64,000 nucleotides of DNA from FEN-1073 sp963780865 (GTDB taxonomy: Bacteria; Chloroflexota; Anaerolineae; Anaerolineales; RBG-16-64-43): NCBI GenBank assembly GCA_963780865.1, contig CAWADT010000022.1, forward strand, positions 131,470 to 195,469, written 5' to 3'. Position numbers and translations under genes: made by a program. The notes below the pieces were generated by a model. That model worked only from the letters and a program-made list of their open reading frames with translations, was not told the DNA's origin and did not search any database. Below are positions 35,619 through 44,131 of this stretch, piece by piece (position 1 is the stretch's first letter; each line of letters starts with the position of its first letter).

Positions 35619-36608
35619 ATGAAGTGCCGCAAGTGCGGAGCTCCCGCCGCGATCAACCTGCGGGAGCACAAACTGGCGCTGTGCCGCGATCATTTTCTGG
35701 AATGGGTCCCGGAGCAGACCGAGCGCGCCATCCATCACTACCGCATGGTCGAGCGCGGAGAAAAGATCCTCGTGGCCGTGAGCGGAGGGAAGGATTCGCT
35801 TTCGCTCTGGGACGTGCTGCACCGGCTGGGGTACGCCGCCGACGGGCTGTACATCGACCTGGGAATCGACGCTGGGATCGCGTATTCGTCCAAGTCGCGC
35901 GCTTTTTGCGAGCAGTTCGCCGCCCGCCAGGGGCTTGCCCTGCGCGTGGTGAGCGTGCCGGAAACCTACGGCCGGTCGATCGCGGACGCCGCGCGCCTTT
36001 CGACCCGCGGGCGGAAAAAACCCTGCTCGATCTGCGGCCTGGTCAAGCGACACATCATGAACCGCGTCGGTCGCGAGCAAGGGTACTCCGCCCTGGCCAC
36101 CGGGCACAACCTCGATGACGAAGCCGCGGTCCTCCTGCACAACACCATGGTCTGGGCGGGCGGGTATCTGGCGCGGCAGGGACCCGTGCTGCCCGCCTCG
36201 CGACCGGGGCTGGGGAGAAAAATCAAACCGCTGTGCCGCCTCTACGAGCGCGAAACGGCGGCGTATGCGCTCCTGCGCGGGATCCCCTACATTTACGAGG
36301 AGTGCCCCTTCGCCGAAGGATCCTCCACGCTCTATTACAAGGATGTGCTCAACCGCATCGAGGAGGACCGGCCGGGGGCGAAGCTGCAATTTTACTTGTC
36401 GTTCCTCCAGGCCAAGGACGGCGGATTGTTCGCCCCGAACGCCTCGGGGGAGGCGGAATTGCACGATTGCGAGAACTGCGGCCAACCGACGTCGGCGCCG
36501 GGGAAATGCGCTTTTTGCCGGTTGTGGGATTCCCTCCCTCCGGTGCCTCCCCCCGCCCGGGAGGGAATAAGGGACGGGGGCGAAGGGCGGGAAGGGATGG
36601 AATCATGA
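35619..36608 (+). CDS. tRNA 2-thiolation enzyme, TtuA/TtcA/Ncs6 family
   Basis: 329 residues. An N-terminal zinc finger (CRKCGAPAAINLREHKLALCRDH) is followed by the PP-loop ATPase motif AVSGGKDSLS (~53-62). KPCSICGLVKRHIM supplies two Cys and EECPF the third for an [4Fe-4S] cluster, and a second zinc finger (CENCGQ...CAFC) lies near the C-terminus. This layout is the TtuA group, which thiolates U54 or U34 of tRNA with sulfur from a small carrier. Adjacent upstream is that carrier; the stop overlaps the transporter start (ATGA). Assignment to a particular tRNA position is inference. Confidence 0.88.
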   Translation: MKCRKCGAPAAINLREHKLALCRDHFLEWVPEQTERAIHHYRMVERGEKILVAVSGGKDSLSLWDVLHRLGYAADGLYIDLGIDAGIAYSSKSRAFCEQFAARQGLALRVVSVPETYGRSIADAARLSTRGRKKPCSICGLVKRHIMNRVGREQGYSALATGHNLDDEAAVLLHNTMVWAGGYLARQGPVLPASRPGLGRKIKPLCRLYERETAAYALLRGIPYIYEECPFAEGSSTLYYKDVLNRIEEDRPGAKLQFYLSFLQAKDGGLFAPNASGEAELHDCENCGQPTSAPGKCAFCRLWDSLPPVPPPAREGIRDGGEGREGMES

Positions 36609-37300
36609 AATCCAATCGCTTCTATCCGCTGATCACCGCGGTGTTTGTCACCGCGCTGATCGTCTCCAATATCGTCGCGGTCAAGCAGATCCAGATCGGG
36701 CCGTTCAAACTCACGGCAGCGCTGCTGATCTTTTCGGTTTCGTACATCTTCGGAGACGTGCTCACGGAAGTATATGGATACGCCAAGGCCCGGCGCGTGA
36801 TCTGGATCGGCTTCGGTTGCAACCTGCTCGCGGTCGCGGCGTTCGTAACGGCCGGCCTGCTTCCGCCTTCGTCTACCTGGGTGCTGCCCGGGTTTTCCTC
36901 CCCGCAGGCCTCCCAAACCGCGTACGACGCCATCCTCGGCTACACGCCGCTCATCCTTTTGGCTTCGTTCGCTGCCTACCTGGTTGGCGAGTTTCTCAAT
37001 TCGTTCGTCCTGGCCAAGATGAAAATCTGGACCGGGGGCCGATGGCTCTGGACGCGGACGATCGGGTCCACGCTGGTGGCGCAGGTGGCCGATACCGGCA
37101 TCTTTGTGGGGACCCTCGCCCTGGGCCGGCTGGTGGCTCCCGGTGACGTGTTGCCGATCATTCTGGGAGAATGGCTTTCAAAGGTTTCGTACGAAGCGCT
37201 GGCCACGCCGATCACTTACGCGATTATCAATTGGTTGAAACGGGTCGAGAACGAGGATTATTACGACCGGGGAACGGATTTCGCGCCCTGGCAATATTAG
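36605..37300 (+). CDS. queuosine precursor transporter (YhhQ/QPTR family)
   Basis: 231 residues with six helices. FVTALIVSNIVAVKQIQIGPF, the acidic FGDVLTEVYGYAKARRVIW, and the later SKVSYEALATPITYAIINWLKR are hallmarks of the YhhQ family, which imports preQ0/preQ1 or queuine. It is translationally coupled to the TtuA-like gene, so this short operon brings together two tRNA-modification functions. No queuosine biosynthesis genes are visible here, which fits a salvage lifestyle. Confidence 0.9.
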   Translation: MKSNRFYPLITAVFVTALIVSNIVAVKQIQIGPFKLTAALLIFSVSYIFGDVLTEVYGYAKARRVIWIGFGCNLLAVAAFVTAGLLPPSSTWVLPGFSSPQASQTAYDAILGYTPLILLASFAAYLVGEFLNSFVLAKMKIWTGGRWLWTRTIGSTLVAQVADTGIFVGTLALGRLVAPGDVLPIILGEWLSKVSYEALATPITYAIINWLKRVENEDYYDRGTDFAPWQY

Positions 37301-37398
37301 CGGATCGACCATGGTCGATGGTCTATGGTCCGTGGTCTCTATTTTTTTTAAATTATTCACAGAATTATACAGATTTGGAGTAGCTCTAAAATCCGTTC

Positions 37399-38283
37399 TT
37401 ATTCAATTATGGCAACCTGCGTCTGGTGGTGGAGGAATCCTTCAACGGCGAAGATCACCAGCGCCAGCCAGATAATGACGAACCCGACCAGCCGTTCCAG
37501 CGTGAGCGGTTCGCCGTAAAGAAACACGCCGATGAGAAAATACATCGTCGGAGCGATGTATTGCAGGACGCCCACCAGCGAAAGCGGGATGCGCCGCGTT
37601 GCCGCGGCGAACAGCAACAGCGGGACGGCGGTAATCACGCCGGCGCCGACCATCAGCAGGTTGGCGATCGGAGCGGAGTGCAGGAAGGCCGCGCTTCTCA
37701 TCCCCTCGGTATATAACAGATAAAACACCGCGGGAATGAAGAGAATCCCGGTTTCGAGGGTTACGCCGTGCAGCGAACCGAGCGGGGCGGTTTTTTTGAT
37801 GAACCCGTACAAGCCGAAGGAAAACGCCAGGATCAACCCGATCCAGGGCAGGGAGCCGTAGGCCACCGTCAGATAAATCACCCCGATGGCCGCCAGGCCC
37901 ACGGGCACCCATTGCCAGAGCCGCAACCGTTCGCGGAGGATCACCACTCCGAGAACCATGCTCAGAAGCGGATTGATGAAATATCCCAGGCTGGTTTCCA
38001 CGATAAAGCCGGCGTTGACGGCCCAAATATACGTCAACCAATTTACGGCGAGGAGGATCGCGGAGATCGAATAGATCAGCAGCACCCGTCTCGACGAAAC
38101 CGCCGCGCGGAAGCTCTTCCCTTGGCGCAACCAGAGGACGATGGAGAACAAAAAAAGGAAGGACCACAGGATGCGATGGTCCAGCAACTGCAACGCCGGC
38201 ACCTGCTGGAGCCACTTCCAATAGATCGGGAAGAATCCCCAGGCGACATACGCTCCAACGGCATACCATAAACCTTTATTCAC
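37399..38283 (-). CDS. rarD: EamA-family transporter RarD
   Basis: 294 residues, about ten helices. GLWYAVGAYVAWGFFPIYWKWL, HRILWSFLF, INPLLSMVLGVVILRERL and LQYIAPTMYFLIGVFLYGEPL are typical of RarD. It is a drug/metabolite-type exporter without a defined substrate. It converges with the tRNA-modification operon; the 98 bases between are AT-rich without a clear terminator. Confidence 0.9.
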   Translation of the reverse strand: MNKGLWYAVGAYVAWGFFPIYWKWLQQVPALQLLDHRILWSFLFLFSIVLWLRQGKSFRAAVSSRRVLLIYSISAILLAVNWLTYIWAVNAGFIVETSLGYFINPLLSMVLGVVILRERLRLWQWVPVGLAAIGVIYLTVAYGSLPWIGLILAFSFGLYGFIKKTAPLGSLHGVTLETGILFIPAVFYLLYTEGMRSAAFLHSAPIANLLMVGAGVITAVPLLLFAAATRRIPLSLVGVLQYIAPTMYFLIGVFLYGEPLTLERLVGFVIIWLALVIFAVEGFLHHQTQVAIIE

Positions 38284-38329
38284 GATTCATCTCTCCGGGA
38301 TCGAAGGTGCCGCGCGCAGGATTATGCGT

Positions 38330-38659
38330 CTACCGGGAACCAGCCTTGCGGGCGGGGTGTTCCGTCCGCCGGGCATCCACGCTGGCCACCTTATCCGCCA
38401 TTGACTGGTCGCGGTCGGTGCGGGTGTGAATTTGCAAAAGGGTGGTGATCCGCGGCGCGCCCATGCGGTGGACTGTTTCATGGCAGCGCTTGACCGCCGC
38501 CAGGACATCCTCCCATTCCCCTTCGACGTTGGTTCCATTGGCATGCAGCCGGATGGCGAGTCCGGCATCGGCCAGCACCTGCTCGCAGGCGGCCACGTAT
38601 GGGGAGAGCGATACTCCTACGCCGATGGGAATGATCGTGAAATCCGCGATAACTTTCAC
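38330..38659 (-). CDS. MTH1187/YkoF-type thiamine-binding protein
   Basis: 109 residues, starting with GTG. VIADFTIIPIGVGVSLSPYVAACEQVLADAGL followed by LHANGTNVEGEWEDVLAAVKRCHETVHRMGAPRITT is the MTH1187 (DUF77) signature, a ferredoxin-like fold that binds thiamine or its precursors. The C-terminal ~25 residues are charged and probably disordered. Small cytoplasmic protein; no thiamine transporter genes nearby. Confidence 0.88.
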   Translation of the reverse strand: MKVIADFTIIPIGVGVSLSPYVAACEQVLADAGLAIRLHANGTNVEGEWEDVLAAVKRCHETVHRMGAPRITTLLQIHTRTDRDQSMADKVASVDARRTEHPARKAGSR

Positions 38660-38685
38660 GGCGGCTGACTCTTTCTGCCGTAGCG

Positions 38686-39197
38686 GTTAAAAACCTTTCT
38701 CACCGCTAAGGCGCGAAGGACGCGAAGAAAACCAAAGATTTAAAGATTATTTACCATTCGGTGGATGCCGTCTCTGATTAAGCGGACATTCCAGTTTATC
38801 AGGAAACCCAGGCGAAAATCGCGCAAACGGAGATAGGTTAATAATTGCGCTTTATGAACCGGCAGCACGCTTTCCACGGATTTGTTCTCAATGATGACGC
38901 TGTTGTCTACCACCATATCCAATCGGTATCCGGCGTCCATCCGCAACCCTTCATACATCACTGGTTGTTCCACTTCGCAGTCCACCTGCAAACCGCGCTG
39001 GCGTAATTCGTACGCCAGGCACGTCTGATATGCGGATTCCAGCAACCCCGGACCGAGCACTCGATGAACCTTGATGGATGAATCCACAATTTGTTTACCA
39101 ACTTCCTCGATTTCCATTATTTGTTTTTCCTTTGCGATCTTCGCGTCCCCGGCCCGACCCCGCCGGGGCGGGCTTTGCGGTGAGAACTGGTTTTAAC
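38686..39197. mobile_element. putative mobile unit: GxxExxY gene between terminal inverted repeats
   Basis: The left end 38686-38727 (GTTAAAAACCTTTCTCACCG and on to GGACGCGAAG) and the right end 39139-39197, read inverted (GTTAAAACCAGTTCTCACCG ... GGACGCGAAG), match over most of their length. The right end carries a ~22-base GC-rich palindromic insertion. The single gene inside encodes a GxxExxY protein. The outer edge of the right repeat covers the stop codon of hypE. A gene-less copy of the repeat lies at 11.4 kb. No transposase is present. Confidence 0.6.
38740..39117 (-). CDS. GxxExxY family protein (PDDEXK_3)
   Basis: 125 residues. KVHRVLGPGLLESAYQTCLAYEL contains the name-giving GxxExxY; DMVVDNSVIIENKSVESVLPVHKAQLLTYLRL carries the D...ExK of a PD-(D/E)xK nuclease core. 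The C-terminus LGFLINWNVRLIRDGIHRMVN is also characteristic. The biochemical role is unknown. It is enclosed by inverted repeats, which is why it may be the enzyme or the passenger of a small mobile element. Confidence 0.9.
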   Translation of the reverse strand: MEIEEVGKQIVDSSIKVHRVLGPGLLESAYQTCLAYELRQRGLQVDCEVEQPVMYEGLRMDAGYRLDMVVDNSVIIENKSVESVLPVHKAQLLTYLRLRDFRLGFLINWNVRLIRDGIHRMVNNL

Positions 39198-40245
39198 AGA
39201 TTCTCGGCAGCATCTCGCCCGGCAGCATATCCACCATCCGCGTGCCGCCGATGAGAGTCCGCAGCCGCACCTGTCCGCGCGGCAAGGCCGTGGCGCGGCC
39301 GATCACCGCCGCCTCGGCACCGTATTTGTGCTTGCGCATTGCCGCGAGAATTTTCCCGGCGTCTTCCGCTGCAACCAGCGCCACCAGTTTACCCTCGTTG
39401 GCCACGTAGAGCGGGTCGAAGCCGAGCATCTCGCAGGCGGCGCGGACGGGGGCGTGGATGGGCAGGACCTCTTCCTCCATCTCGATGCATACGCCGGACT
39501 GCGCTGCAAGTTCGCACAGGGTCGTGGCCAATCCGCCGCGGGTCGGATCGCGCATCGCGTGCACCTCGCCCGCCGAGAGCATCGCCGCCACCAACCCGTT
39601 CAGCGGCGCGACGTCGCTTTGGAGGGCCGTCTCGAACCCCAATCCCTCGCGCGCCGAAAGAACCGCGATGCCGTGATCGCCGATCGCGCCGGAGAGGATG
39701 AGCGCATCGCCGGGCTTGGCGCCCCCGCCGGAAATGGATTTGCCCGGGCGAAGGCGGCCGATGCCCGATGTGTTGAGGAAAAGGCCGTCGGCTTTCCCCT
39801 TTTCCACCACCTTGGTGTCCCCCGCGGCGAGATACACTCCGGCCTCGAGCGCGGCTTCCCGCATCGACCGCGCGACGCGCTCGAGCACCGCCAGCTCCAG
39901 CCCCTCTTCCAAGACAAACCCGCAGCTCAGCGCGATCGGTTCCGCGCCGATCATCGCCAGATCGTTGACCGTTCCGCAAATGGCCAGCCGTCCGATGTCG
40001 CCGCCCGGGAAGAACAGCGGACGGACGACGTAACTGTCGGTGGTGAACGCCGCTGGACCGCCGGTTTCCACGACGGCGGAATCATCGAGGGCGCGCGGCG
40101 CGGCTTGCCCCAGCGCGGGCAGGATCACCCGCGTCAGCAGGTCGTGGCTGAGCTTGCCGCCCGAGCCGTGGCCGAGCACGACGCGCTCTCCCGGCTGGAG
40201 GGGCAGGGGACAAGTGAAGTTTTCAAAATTGGGTGGATTGGGCAT
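39193..40245 (-). CDS. hypE: hydrogenase maturation carbamoyl dehydratase HypE
   Basis: 350 residues from ATG 40245. LGHGSGGKLSHDL, DDSAVVETGGPAAFTTDSYVV, GTVNDLAMIGAEP, and DPTRGGLATTLCELA are HypE blocks, and the protein ends PRIC; the last Cys is where the carbamoyl group is dehydrated to the thiocyanate that becomes the CN ligand of [NiFe] hydrogenase. It works with HypF (carbamoyl transfer) and HypCD. The final codons lie against the inverted repeat of the GxxExxY unit. Last gene of the hypABFCDE operon. Confidence 0.95.
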   Translation of the reverse strand: MPNPPNFENFTCPLPLQPGERVVLGHGSGGKLSHDLLTRVILPALGQAAPRALDDSAVVETGGPAAFTTDSYVVRPLFFPGGDIGRLAICGTVNDLAMIGAEPIALSCGFVLEEGLELAVLERVARSMREAALEAGVYLAAGDTKVVEKGKADGLFLNTSGIGRLRPGKSISGGGAKPGDALILSGAIGDHGIAVLSAREGLGFETALQSDVAPLNGLVAAMLSAGEVHAMRDPTRGGLATTLCELAAQSGVCIEMEEEVLPIHAPVRAACEMLGFDPLYVANEGKLVALVAAEDAGKILAAMRKHKYGAEAAVIGRATALPRGQVRLRTLIGGTRMVDMLPGEMLPRIC

Positions 40246-40252
40246 GAGGATA

Positions 40253-40316
40253 CTCCCCTCACCCCCCATCCCCCTCTGCCAGCATATGCTGGGAGAGGGG
40301 GAGCGAGGGGGTGAGG
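40253..40316. repeat. palindromic repeat at the hypD-hypE junction
   Basis: CCTCACC...CCCCTCTGCCAGC(ATAT)GCTGGGAGAGGGG...GGTGAGG, an imperfect ~28-bp stem. It fills the gap between the two genes and supplies the last codons and stop of hypD. Confidence 0.8.
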
Positions 40317-41392
40317 CGATATCTGAAATAGGCCGAGCAGGCGCCTTCGGCGCTGACCATCGGAGCGCCGAGCGGGCTCTGCGGCGTGCATTCTTTTCCG
40401 AACGCCGGGCATTCCTTCGGGGTTTTGATCCCCTGCAGCACTTCGCCCGCGATGCACAGCGGCGATTCCTTCGGCGTGATGCTCCCCACGTCGAATCGTT
40501 TTTCCGCGTCGAAATCCGAGAGCTCCTCCCGCAAGCGCCAACCGCTGTGCGGGATGACGCCGATCCCGCGCCAGGCTCGGTCGCAATCCTCAAATACCCG
40601 CGCGATCGTCTCCTGCGCCGTGCGATTCCCACCGCGCGAAACGAGACGGGGGTAGGCATTCTCCACCACGGTGCGCCCTGTCTCCAATTGCTTGACCGCG
40701 GCGAGCATCCCCTCCAGGAGGTCCACCGGCTCGAAACCGGTCACCACCATCGGGACGCGGAATTCCTCGGCGAGCGGCTCGTATTCCCAGAAGCCCATCA
40801 CGGTGCACACGTGCCCGGCCGCTAAAAAGGCCTGCACGCGGTTGCGGGGAGAGGAAAGGATCGCGCGGATGGCGGGCGGAACGCGGACATGCGACACCAG
40901 CACGGAAAAATTCTTCAGCCCGCGCGCCTTCGCCTGCAGCACGGCCATGGCGTTGGGCGGGGCGGTGGTTTCGAATCCGATCGCGAAGAACACCACCTGT
41001 TTCTGCGGCTGAGCTTCGGCCAGCGCCACCGCTTCGAGCGGCGAATAGACCACCCGCACGTCCCCTCCCCGGGCGCGCACGCCGAACAGGTCGCTCCCCG
41101 ATCCCGGGACGCGCAGCATGTCGCCGAAGGAGGTGAAGATCACTTCCCCCCGCGAGGCGATCGCGATCGCGCGGTCGATCTGCTCGAGCGGGGTGACGCA
41201 TACCGGGCAGCCCGGCCCGTGCACCAGCTGGATTTCGGGCGGCAGCATCGCGTCCAGCCCGTAGCGCAGGAAGGAATGCGTCTGCCCGCCGCAGATTTCC
41301 ATGATCGTCCACGGGCGCGTGGCCGTATGCCGGATTTCTTCCAGCAAAGCGGCGGTGCGTTTCGGGTCGCGGTATTCGTCTAGGTATTTCAT
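40259..41392 (-). CDS. hypD: hydrogenase formation protein HypD
   Basis: 377 residues from ATG 41392. IMEICGGQTHS, VHGPGCPVCVTP, FFAIGFETTAP and the C-terminal Cys cluster (CIAGEVLQGIKTPKECPAFGKECTP) are all present, covering the [4Fe-4S] and Fe-binding sites. HypD with HypC is the scaffold on which the Fe(CN)2CO unit is built. The normal C-terminus (GACSAYFRYR) is extended by 18 residues encoded by a palindromic intergenic repeat, so the native stop codon has been lost. Confidence 0.95.
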   Translation of the reverse strand: MKYLDEYRDPKRTAALLEEIRHTATRPWTIMEICGGQTHSFLRYGLDAMLPPEIQLVHGPGCPVCVTPLEQIDRAIAIASRGEVIFTSFGDMLRVPGSGSDLFGVRARGGDVRVVYSPLEAVALAEAQPQKQVVFFAIGFETTAPPNAMAVLQAKARGLKNFSVLVSHVRVPPAIRAILSSPRNRVQAFLAAGHVCTVMGFWEYEPLAEEFRVPMVVTGFEPVDLLEGMLAAVKQLETGRTVVENAYPRLVSRGGNRTAQETIARVFEDCDRAWRGIGVIPHSGWRLREELSDFDAEKRFDVGSITPKESPLCIAGEVLQGIKTPKECPAFGKECTPQSPLGAPMVSAEGACSAYFRYRLTPSLPLSQHMLAEGDGG

Positions 41393-41401
41393 TGCGCCAC
41401 C

Positions 41402-41486
41402 ACGGATTTCACGGATGGGATTGGATTTCACGGAAGGCAAATTTGGATCTGTGAAATCCGGAATCTATTCCTTGTAATCCGTGGTC
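41402..41486. repeat. CCACGGATTTCACGGAT-type repeat between hypC and hypD
   Basis: CACCACGGATTTCACGGATG on the left and AATCCGTGGTC on the right form a loose inverted repeat with TTTCACGG/CTGTGAAA inner pairing. It is intergenic filler inside the hyp operon and overlaps the hypC stop. Confidence 0.6.
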
Positions 41487-41727
41487 AGGATCCTTTCGGT
41501 TCAAATCCATCGAGTTCGCGGAACACCTTCAGCGTCTCTTCGGCCTCGTCGGGCGCGAGAACGTTGAGCGCGAACCCCGCGTGCACCAGCACATACTGGT
41601 CCAGGCTCGCCTCGGGCACGTAGGCCAGGCAGGCTTCTTTGATCACGCCGCCGTAATCGATCCGGCCCATCCGCAGGCCGGCGTTCTCATAGATTTCCAC
41701 GATCTTACCGGGAATTCCCAGACACAT
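41485..41727 (-). CDS. hypC: hydrogenase assembly chaperone HypC
   Basis: 80 residues starting MCLGIPGKIVEI. Cys2 is the essential ligand that contacts HypD iron and the hydrogenase large-subunit precursor. IDYGGVIKEACLAYVPEA and YVLVHAGFALNVLAPDEAEETL are standard HypC blocks. Its start lies inside the 3' end of hypF (23-base overlap). Confidence 0.95.
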   Translation of the reverse strand: MCLGIPGKIVEIYENAGLRMGRIDYGGVIKEACLAYVPEASLDQYVLVHAGFALNVLAPDEAEETLKVFRELDGFEPKGS

Positions 41728-44131
41728 GGCTGCTCCTTGCCGACGCCACGACGGCCTGCCCGAGGGCCAGTCCGCCGTCGTTGGTCGGAACGCGGTGGTG
41801 AGTGTAAACCTCGAACCCCGCCTCTTGCAAGGAGGCGGTTGTGATTCCGAATAACAACGCGTTCTGCCACACTCCCCCGGAAAGGACCACTTGATTAAGC
41901 CCGCGCTCGGAGCGCACCGCCCGGGCCGCGCCCACCGCAACCGACCGCACCGTGCGGTGGAACCGCCCGCCGATCACACCGGCCGGGAGTCCGGCGCGCG
42001 CATCGCGGATCAGCGCCGAAAGCAGTTCGGCGACGCGGATGTTTTCCGCTTCGATCGCGAAAGGATATTCTTCCCTCTCGGCGATGTGATCCCGCGAAAG
42101 CTCCTCGAGTTCGATCGCACCCTGAGCCTCATAGTCGATCTCCGCCAAGGAAGGGACGCCGGCGAGCGCGGCCGCCGCGTCGAACAGGCGCCCCATGCTT
42201 GAGACCGGCGGGGCGTTGAGCCGGCGCTCCGCCTGCAGGCGCACCACTTCCACTTCGCGCGCGTCCAACCCGCGCAGAAACGGCAGATCGTCCAGCGCCA
42301 GATGGAGAGCGGCGGCGAACCCGACCGCGATCCGCCACGGCTTGCGCACCGCGGCGTCGCCGCCCGGAAGCGGAAGGTATTCCAGGTGCATCACGCGTTC
42401 ATAGCTGCGGTACTCCGCGGAGAGAACCTCCGCGCCCCAGGTCGCGCCGTCCTCGCCGAGGCCGGTGCCGTCGAACGCCAGCGCGATCACCGGCACTTCG
42501 CCCGGCAGGTTGTTCTCGGCCATGCAGGCGGCCGCGTGGGCGTGATGATGTTGCACCGCGATGAGGGGACGCGAGCCGGCGTGCTCGCACGCCCAGCGGG
42601 TGCCGAGGTAGCCGGGATGCAAATCATGGGCGATGATCTCCGGCTTGGTATGAAACAGACGCTCGAAGCGTTCCACCGCCTCCGCGAAGGCGTCCAGCGT
42701 CTCGGCGTTTTCCATGTCGCCGATGTGCGGGCTGAGGAAAGCGTAGCGATCGCGCGCCAGGCAGAATACGTTCTTCAGTTCGCCTCCCACCGCCAGGATC
42801 GACGGAGCGGCGCGCGGCAAAAAGATCGGCGCCGGCGCATATCCGCGCGAGCGGCGCAGGGGCACGGGCGTTTCCGGTTGTCCCGTGTCGCGCTCGGATG
42901 GGTCTTGCGGGGGGGCGACTTGTCGCGCCCCCGATTGCACCGGGTACACACGAACGACCGAATTGTCACAACGTTGAATGATTTCACGATCGTGGAATAG
43001 GAACGCGTCCGCGAGCGGCCCGAGGCGCGCCAGCGCCTCGTCATTGCCGATTGCGATCGGTTCCTCGCTCAGGTTGCCGCTGGTCATCACCAGCGCCTCG
43101 GGCACGGGTTCCGCGTCCAACACCGGGTCGCCGCGGTGGAGGAGCAGCAGATGCAGCGGAGAATACGGCAGCAGCACGCCGAGTGTCCCATTTCCGGGCG
43201 CCACCTCCGCTGCAATCGGTTCGGCCCCCGCGCCGCGAGGGCCGGCGGCATGCCGGCGCAGGACCACGATCGGCTTTTCGCGGCCGGTAAGCAGCTCGCG
43301 CTCCGCGGAATTCACCTCGCAGTACGCCTCCGCCGCGGCGAGGCCGCGGACCATAACGGCGAACGGTTTGGCGTTGCGGCGTTTACGCCGACGCAACAGC
43401 TGCACCGCTTCGGCGTTGGTGGCGTCGCACGCAAGGTGGAACCCGCCCATCCCGCGGATCGCGAGGATCCGGCCTTCGCGCAGCATTTGGCGCGCGGCCA
43501 GAATCGCGGCGATCCAATCATCGTTCGATTGGGGCGCTGGCAGGGGCGCATCGTGATGCGCCCCGACAATCCACACCACCGGCCCGCACTCCGGGCAGGC
43601 GATGGGCTGGGCGTGAAATCGCCGGTCGCTTGGATTTTCGTATTCCGCCCGGCAACGCGGGCACATCGCGAAGGGCGCCATGCTGGTGAGCGGCCGGTCG
43701 TACGGCACGTCGCGGATGATCGTCAGGCGCGGGCCGCAGTTGGTGCAATTGATGAAGGGGTAAAGGTAACGCCGGTCGCGCGGGTCGAGCAGCTCGCGCT
43801 CGCAGTCGGCGCACAGCGCGATGTCGGGAGCGACCGGTTGGAATTCTCCAACCTGGGAGAGGGAGGCGCGGATCTCGAACGCGGGGAAGAAGGCGGGCGG
43901 GATCAATTCCCACTCGAGCAAATCGACGCGCGCCAACGGCGGCGCCTCGGCGCGCAATCGCGCGGTGAAGTCCTCAAGCGCTTCGCTTCCGCCTTCGGCG
44001 ACGATTTCCACCGAACCGGAGGTGTTGCTGACCCAGCCGCGGACCCCCAGGCGCGCGGCCAGGTTGAACACGAACGGCCGGAAGCCGACGCCTTGGACGG
44101 TTCCGCTAACGCGGATTTTTCTCGCGTCCAT
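41705..44131 (-). CDS. hypF: carbamoyltransferase HypF
   Basis: 808 residues. Order: acylphosphatase-like domain (RVSGTVQGVGFRPFVF, ~6-90), two Cys4 zinc fingers (CADCERELLD...CTNCG; CPRCRAEY...CPECG, ~107-185), a YrdC-like domain with RRRKRRNAKPFAVM (~258), and the C-terminal Kae1-like domain with AVQHHHAHAAACMAE and LAFDGTGLGEDGATWG. HypF makes thiocarbamate on HypE from carbamoyl phosphate, the source of the cyanide ligands. Overlaps hypB by 26 bases and hypC by 23. Confidence 0.96.
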   Translation of the reverse strand: MDARKIRVSGTVQGVGFRPFVFNLAARLGVRGWVSNTSGSVEIVAEGGSEALEDFTARLRAEAPPLARVDLLEWELIPPAFFPAFEIRASLSQVGEFQPVAPDIALCADCERELLDPRDRRYLYPFINCTNCGPRLTIIRDVPYDRPLTSMAPFAMCPRCRAEYENPSDRRFHAQPIACPECGPVVWIVGAHHDAPLPAPQSNDDWIAAILAARQMLREGRILAIRGMGGFHLACDATNAEAVQLLRRRKRRNAKPFAVMVRGLAAAEAYCEVNSAERELLTGREKPIVVLRRHAAGPRGAGAEPIAAEVAPGNGTLGVLLPYSPLHLLLLHRGDPVLDAEPVPEALVMTSGNLSEEPIAIGNDEALARLGPLADAFLFHDREIIQRCDNSVVRVYPVQSGARQVAPPQDPSERDTGQPETPVPLRRSRGYAPAPIFLPRAAPSILAVGGELKNVFCLARDRYAFLSPHIGDMENAETLDAFAEAVERFERLFHTKPEIIAHDLHPGYLGTRWACEHAGSRPLIAVQHHHAHAAACMAENNLPGEVPVIALAFDGTGLGEDGATWGAEVLSAEYRSYERVMHLEYLPLPGGDAAVRKPWRIAVGFAAALHLALDDLPFLRGLDAREVEVVRLQAERRLNAPPVSSMGRLFDAAAALAGVPSLAEIDYEAQGAIELEELSRDHIAEREEYPFAIEAENIRVAELLSALIRDARAGLPAGVIGGRFHRTVRSVAVGAARAVRSERGLNQVVLSGGVWQNALLFGITTASLQEAGFEVYTHHRVPTNDGGLALGQAVVASARSSHVSGNSR

